Source: Narthecium ossifragum
Lineage: Eukaryota; Streptophyta; Magnoliopsida; Dioscoreales; Nartheciaceae
Assembly: GCA_963920575.1 (NCBI GenBank)
Contig: OY986974.1
Location: 22,055,042-22,119,041, forward strand
Length of the DNA: 64,000 nucleotides
Direction: 5' to 3'
The position numbers and the translations under genes are program-made. Below are positions 59,987 through 64,000 of this stretch, in pieces (within the stretch, counting starts at the first letter, position 1; every line of letters begins with the position of its first letter). The notes beneath the pieces were generated by a model that was not told the origin of the DNA, ran no database searches, and saw only the letters and a list, made by a program, of their open reading frames with translations.

Positions 59987-61635
59987 TGACGCACCCAAAC
60001 CACTCGTCGTTAAAAGTGACTAGGGCGTCGAGATTACAATTTATACCGAATCCTAACTAACTACTACGTAGCTAGTGGGAGTCCGGGTCGATCCACAGGG
60101 AAATGAGATTTGACTAACGTACTCGATAGATAACTCCAAACATTTAGCTAAAATAATTTGGGTTTTGGAGTAATGATGATTAAAGCAATTAACTAAGTAT
60201 AGAGAAATAAAACTAATATGGGGAAACCTTGGGATTTCCATTTCATTGTAGGTTCTAGTGTAGCTTCCTAAGGAATTGAGGTGTGTAATCCAATTGGGAC
60301 GATCGAAATCGAGAAGTCGACAAGCGGGTGGTTAGCCTCACTTATCGCTCAACGGAAGTCGGGTTAGAATCATCCGCCGGAAAGAATCACATTCACAAAG
60401 TCGACGAATGAGGGATTAGCTTCTATCGTCGCTAACGAACCTTCGATTAAGATCGATTCGTCGCAAGGAAAAGATATTGTATGGAGTCGGGCATTGGATT
60501 GAGATGGTTCTAGCATCTCGAATTCAATGCAAGAGAAAGATAGAATGGATCCTCTAATTAGAGAGATAGGGATGGTTCTAGCATCCATAATCTCCAATCT
60601 AGGGCTATTCATCCTCCCAATGTAATTGGATGTGTTTCTAGCACATCCAACTCATTGGGGCATAACAACAAACACCCATCATGCACAAGTTCTACCTCAT
60701 ACCTAATAAGGGCATTCATCCATTCAACATATAAGATCCATGTACAAAGATAAAGAAATCATGCTCAAATCCATACAATAGATCATCCCCAAAGATTACA
60801 CATCAAAATCCCTAAGAAAACTACAAACGAATCCTACAACTACATGGAAATTCCAAGAGAAAGGAAGTTAGCTACTCATCTTGGATAGATCCATGGATGG
60901 AGGTTGATGAAGCTCTCCTCCCATGGATTTCCTCCAAGAAGTCATCCTCTCAATTGGATAAGAAAACTAGAAAGGCTGGAGAAAGGACTAAGAGAAGATC
61001 CATCAAATCCCCCATAAGGGGTCTATTTATAGTAACCAAGCCTCCCCCACTCGGATTAGATCTGGACCATTGATTTTGCTCGGCTGGCACAAAAGGATCG
61101 ATCCTTGTAAGGTAGAGGATCGATCTTCCTCTTCGTGTGATCACTGGTCCCGTGGAGGATCGATCCTCCCATAGGAAAGGATCGATCTTTCTTTCTTGAG
61201 TTCTGGCTGCGCCCCGATGAAGATCGATCCTATAGTGGATGGAGATCGATCCTAGAGAATGTTGCGTTCTATCACTGGAAAATGCACATGAGAGATCAAT
61301 CCTTCCCATAGTGAGGATCGATCCTTCAGAACTTGCGCTCTGTCACTGAAAAATGCGCATAAGGGATCGATCTTCTCTTTATGGAGGATCGATCATTGTT
61401 GTCCCGATTGGATTCTTCTTAATGCACTTCAAAGTATCGATCCTTCTTCAATAAATGATCGATCTTCTTCATAAAAACTGGCCCGAATGACATCGTTTAA
61501 GCTCGGAACTTGATCCAATCCTCGTTGAGGGCTCTTGTACCTGACATAGGGTAATATTCGTCAGTAAGGCCTTGCTCGGAGACTAACAAGGCCAAGTTGA
61601 AAGGGCGATTTATGCACTTTTCACGTCTTATCACA
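59987..61635 (-). repeat. 5' LTR of the gypsy element (1649 bp)
   Basis: On the minus strand it starts TGTGATAAG at 61635 and ends GGGTGCGTCA at 59987, then AGATTT and the primer site. TATA core at 61031-61024. The palindrome array spans 61465-61095, with a few sites altered compared with the 3' LTR (for example AGATCAATCC, TGATCGATCT). Transcription of the element should start here and run leftward. Confidence 0.93.
61095..61465 (-). promoter_or_regulatory. Paired GATCGATC palindrome array in the 5' LTR
   Basis: The counterpart of 51547-51939 in the promoter-bearing 5' LTR, with the same 22-bp pairing (61095/61117 and on) and without the duplicated site. The nearest palindrome is 64 bp upstream of the TATA core (61031). 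Its position in the LTR U3 part suggests an enhancer-like role. Confidence 0.88.
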
Positions 61636-61916
61636 CCAAACTTGGATGTTGCCGTTAAGTCTTGATCTTCTAGGTTTCTTGCCTTTAAGTCACAGTACAT
61701 CCCGGGCTTGTGACTCATATATCCTCGGTCGCTTCGATCGACCGGATACATCTCCTCATGCTCATAACATGGATGCCCCCGTCACCAGACATACATCGTT
61801 GTCTAGCGTGACGATCGCGGTGCTCTCATCCTCACCATCACCAACCTTGTCGTTTCTGACGTCCTACTTGTACTTCATGCACTGTTTCTTGAGATGACCT
61901 ACTTTGTCACAGTAGT
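61636..61916 (-). pseudogene. Fragment of Copia gag with a cut zinc knuckle
   Basis: Minus-strand codons 61914-61867 read YCDKVGHLKKQCMKYK, then TAG. This is the C-x4-H-x4-C part of a CCHC zinc knuckle of the Copia type; the first cysteine is missing because the fragment is cut by the LTR starting at 61917. Downstream codons (DNDVCLVTGAS) resemble the region between Copia gag and protease but soon meet stops. It is bounded on the other side by the gypsy LTR at 61635. Confidence 0.6.
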
Positions 61917-62429
61917 TGATGAGACGTGAAAAGTACACAAGTTAACCCCTTAATTTACCTTTATTAGTCTTCGAGCAAGGTATTTCTAATAATCTTCATG
62001 GTATTTCAGGTACAAGAGCCTTCAACAGAAGTTAGATCAACTTTGGAGCGTAAACGAGCCTATTCGAGCACATTTAGGTACATGGGTCAACTTCAAAGAT
62101 TAAACTGTATCTTCTCAGGAAGAACCAGATAATGTGTCATATATCATTGGAAAGCTCTGGAAGTTTAGTTTCTGAAGAATTTTACGGTTCATGATTCCGA
62201 GTTTCCGAGATGAAGTTATGGCATTTTTCATACCAATGCGCAGTGCTGAATGGCAAAAGAGATAATATGCAAAAAAGAATATCGATCCTCTGTGTATAAA
62301 GAGATAATATGTGGATTCGACTCGGACTCACCGCTTGCTACCCCAAAAGGTAGTTAGTTAGGAGTTTGATTATAAATTTCTAATTTTGATCGGGCGTGTT
62401 AAACCGCGACACTTTTCACGTCCCCATCA
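61917..62429 (+). repeat. 5' LTR of the second gypsy element (513 bp)
   Basis: Runs from TGATGAGACGTG to CCCCATCA, followed by AGATT and the primer site. It lacks the palindrome array; a single ATCGATCC (62281-62288) sits 7 bp before a TATAAA (62295-62300). It is one third the length of the LTR of the related minus-strand element. The start is set by alignment with that LTR; the partner LTR is outside the window. Confidence 0.75.
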
Positions 62430-62435
62430 AGATTT

Positions 62436-62453
62436 TGGCGCCGTTGCCGGGGA
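62436..62453 (+). other. Primer binding site complementary to tRNA-Asp
   Basis: TGGCGCCGTTGCCGGGGA follows the LTR after AGATTT and is an exact 18-nt match to the 3' end complement of plant tRNA-Asp, the primer of Athila/Tat-type elements. Confidence 0.93.
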
Positions 62454-62702
62454 GTGCTATCGGAAATGATTGAAGTGCTTTGCTTAATCTAGTGTTGCTT
62501 GTAAATATCTTCAATTTTAAATTTTGTTTCATATCTTTTTAAAATTTTGTACTTACAATTGCTATATCTTTGTGTTGATAGGAGACGCCTCCGGCAAGAC
62601 TTCGACGATCAAGATCGGCGACTGGCATCTCGTGCTTGGACCGGCACATTGTAAAGTATTTCTACCTTTTGGTTTGGTCCTTGTTTATGTGATTTTTTAT
62701 AC

Positions 62703-64000
62703 ATGGCCGATGAGTATATGCCACCGGGTGCCGAATTGAACGATTATTTGTTACCATTTAATTATGCACCTGCTTATGTTAACAATGAGTATGATTTCTC
62801 AAACCCGGCATATGACTTGCATTTATACACCTATGATACGGATTTGAGTAATCATCCATACTCTCATTGGCAACCCCAAGGTCAATACCCTCTTGATGTT
62901 CAACCACAAAACATGAGCTCACCCGACCAATATTTTGCACTTAGCTCTACATCGCCCTATCTTTCACAAACACAATACCCACCACCCCAACATTGGTACG
63001 AGCCCCCCATTTCTTTTGAACCACAAGCACAAATAGATTCATCTTTAGATGAAAGGATCCTTAAAGCTCTAGAGTCTTTTGAGGCACAAAACCAACTTAT
63101 ACGTTCTCACTCGCAATCATTAGCCAATATAGAAGTCCGAGTTGGACAACTAGCTTCATTGATTGATTCATACTATGATAAGGTTGATGATTGTGTGAGT
63201 GAGGTAGTGCCTCCTAATTTTAATAATGATGCTTGTGATGCTTATTTTACCAATGTTAAGAATGCATGCAATGATGGGATTTCTTTTGAGGTGTTACCGG
63301 TTCATGATATTGTGGATGATATTTTGCCTTGTGATGTGAATGAATCGGTCCCTCCGGTGTTTCTTGATGATAATGGTATAGATGAATGCATGCATGATTT
63401 GGTACCTCCCATGGGTCATGATAATATTCTTAATGATATGATTTCCAATCATATTGAGGTTTCTTGGGATATCACGATGCCGGTTTATGAAGCCTTCCTT
63501 AAGGACACACCTAAGATTGAGGATGAATCATTTGATATTAATGTGCCGGTTTATGAAGCTTTTCATGAGGATATACTTGATTTTGATAATGATTCATACG
63601 ATATTGTGTCGCCGGTTTATGAAGGTTTTCATGAGCACACATTTGATTTTGAGGAAGATGATTCTTATGATATTGATTTACCGGTTCACGAAGCTTTTTA
63701 TGAGAGCTTACCTATTCTTGATGCAGTGGATGACAATGATATCTTACCAATTTTCGATGATTATGGGGATGATGGTGTTTGCAATGATACATTGCCGGTT
63801 TTTGACGTGTCGGATGGGAATGATATTCTGCCTTGTTTAAATGATCATGAGGACTCTAATGATATTTGCGAGTGCTTTTATAGGAAGCCTCAAATTGAGC
63901 CTCTATCTTCCATATCATCCACACTAGTTGAACATTTTGAGGGGCAGGACCTTGTTTCGATTGAAGACCATGCCAATTTTCCACGTTATTTCATCAAGGA
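62703..64000 (+). CDS. Open ORF of the second gypsy element with 22-residue acidic repeats, 3' end beyond window
   Basis: From ATG 62703 the frame stays open for at least 432 codons to the edge. The first 130 residues are Tyr/Pro/Gln/Ser-rich (MADEYMPPGAELNDYLLPFN...). The middle is a gag C-terminal motif, ERILKALESFEAQNQLIRSH then SLANIEVRVGQLASLI, also present in the minus-strand element. From about residue 250 the chain is strongly acidic. It holds four clear repeats of 22-23 residues of the form DINVPVYEAFHEDILDFDND (CCGG of each unit at 63480, 63546, 63612, 63681), then looser NDILP(I/C)F/L units. No capsid domain, zinc knuckle or protease is present in the visible part, unlike normal gypsy gag-pol. 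Either the product is a specialised linker protein or these domains follow further right. Confidence 0.7.
   Translation, partial: MADEYMPPGAELNDYLLPFNYAPAYVNNEYDFSNPAYDLHLYTYDTDLSNHPYSHWQPQGQYPLDVQPQNMSSPDQYFALSSTSPYLSQTQYPPPQHWYEPPISFEPQAQIDSSLDERILKALESFEAQNQLIRSHSQSLANIEVRVGQLASLIDSYYDKVDDCVSEVVPPNFNNDACDAYFTNVKNACNDGISFEVLPVHDIVDDILPCDVNESVPPVFLDDNGIDECMHDLVPPMGHDNILNDMISNHIEVSWDITMPVYEAFLKDTPKIEDESFDINVPVYEAFHEDILDFDNDSYDIVSPVYEGFHEHTFDFEEDDSYDIDLPVHEAFYESLPILDAVDDNDILPIFDDYGDDGVCNDTLPVFDVSDGNDILPCLNDHEDSNDICECFYRKPQIEPLSSISSTLVEHFEGQDLVSIEDHANFPRYFIK

Larger units (their letters stand above)
50439..61635 (-). mobile_element. Non-autonomous Ty3/gypsy (Athila/Tat-like) LTR retrotransposon, 11.2 kb
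   Basis: The element is bounded by two direct LTRs (50439-52110 and 59987-61635) and transcribed leftward. It has a tRNA-Asp-type primer site next to the 5' LTR and a polypurine tract next to the 3' LTR. In transcription order it contains gag, protease, an acidic linker, a palindrome array with TATA box, a separate late ORF and a tandemly duplicated 3' region. No reverse transcriptase, RNase H or integrase sequence was found between protease and late ORF, so it must have used enzymes of a relative. The coding parts are damaged by three in-frame stops and one frameshift. Aligning by eye gives about 15 substitutions in the first 640 bp of the LTRs. No convincing 5-bp target duplication is visible (TCCAC left, CCAAA right). 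Confidence 0.9.
61917..64000 (+). mobile_element. Second Ty3/gypsy element (5' part), plus strand, cut by the window edge
   Basis: It starts with a 513-bp LTR, then a perfect tRNA-Asp-type primer site, a 250-bp leader and a long ORF open to the edge. The LTR ends are clearly related to those of the minus-strand gypsy element: the starts share GAGACGTGAAAAGT...TTAGTCTYCGAGCAAGG and ...CAGGTACAAGAGCC, and the ends share GGTAGTTAGTTAGGA and CCCCATCA/GTGCGTCA. The two are thus subfamilies of one lineage in opposite orientation. Confidence 0.85.

Noticed and set aside
63454..63840. 128-aa plus-strand ORF rich in Met, Arg and Leu in the second gypsy element
   Set aside because: It is a shifted frame of the acidic-repeat ORF that runs from 62703 to the edge.

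Overview
The window is nuclear plant DNA, probably from a monocot. Four conserved plant genes with many introns can be traced exon by exon. Their 5' exons are clearly GC-richer than their later exons, a gradient typical of monocots, and the right end is a nest of LTR retrotransposons. The species cannot be named from sequence alone.

Left part (1-15.3 kb). A leucine-rich-repeat / EDR1 / Raf-like kinase gene runs leftward off the window (start codon 7057; kinase C-lobe missing). Diverging from it is a complete 14-exon meiotic recombinase gene, DMC1 (8492-12403, plus strand, 342 aa). Two of its introns have minor-spliceosome (U12) signals, and one of them is an AT-AC intron that carries the reading frame into the last exon. 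Converging on DMC1 is a four-exon TSJT1/aluminium-induced-type gene (13140-15210, minus strand, 247 aa). 15.3-18.2 kb is non-coding.

Middle (18.2-43.8 kb). One very large minus-strand gene encodes a BEACH-WD40 protein of the SPIRRIG/LYST type. I could join 19 exons with consistent phases into 3596 codons. Its introns hold a 356-bp foldback element, an AT microsatellite, a 97-bp duplication, a GGCACGG-rich block and a CCN-rich tract. 43.8-46.8 kb is non-coding, with a GA/CT tract upstream of the gene, a C-run with G-quadruplex potential and degenerate ATCGATAG-type repeats. 46.8-47.8 kb is a GC-rich block coding for Pro/Ser in several frames that I could not identify.

Right part (49.4-64 kb). 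The apparent order is: a Copia-type LTR with polypurine tract (49391-50194, minus); an 11.2-kb Ty3/gypsy (Athila/Tat-like) element with two about 1.65-kb LTRs (50439-61635, minus); a scrap of Copia gag ending in half a zinc knuckle (61636-61916, minus); and the start of a second, related gypsy element on the plus strand (61917 to the edge). The first gypsy element has gag, protease and a separate late ORF, but no reverse transcriptase, RNase H or integrase, so it is non-autonomous. The second has a 513-bp LTR, a perfect tRNA-Asp-type primer site and an ORF of at least 432 codons, open to the window edge. That ORF lacks the gag capsid domain and contains acidic repeats of 22-23 residues, a shorter set of which sits behind the protease of the first element.

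The most unusual structure is a set of GATCGATC-centred palindrome arrays. They occur in the gypsy LTRs, inside the gypsy element ahead of its late ORF, and in the Copia-type LTR. In all cases they lie just upstream, in the direction of transcription, of a TATA box. In the gypsy arrays nearly all palindromes come in pairs exactly 22 bp apart. In both LTR families the nearest palindrome is 64-65 bp from the TATA box. This looks like a shared promoter module, including a possible internal promoter for the late ORF.
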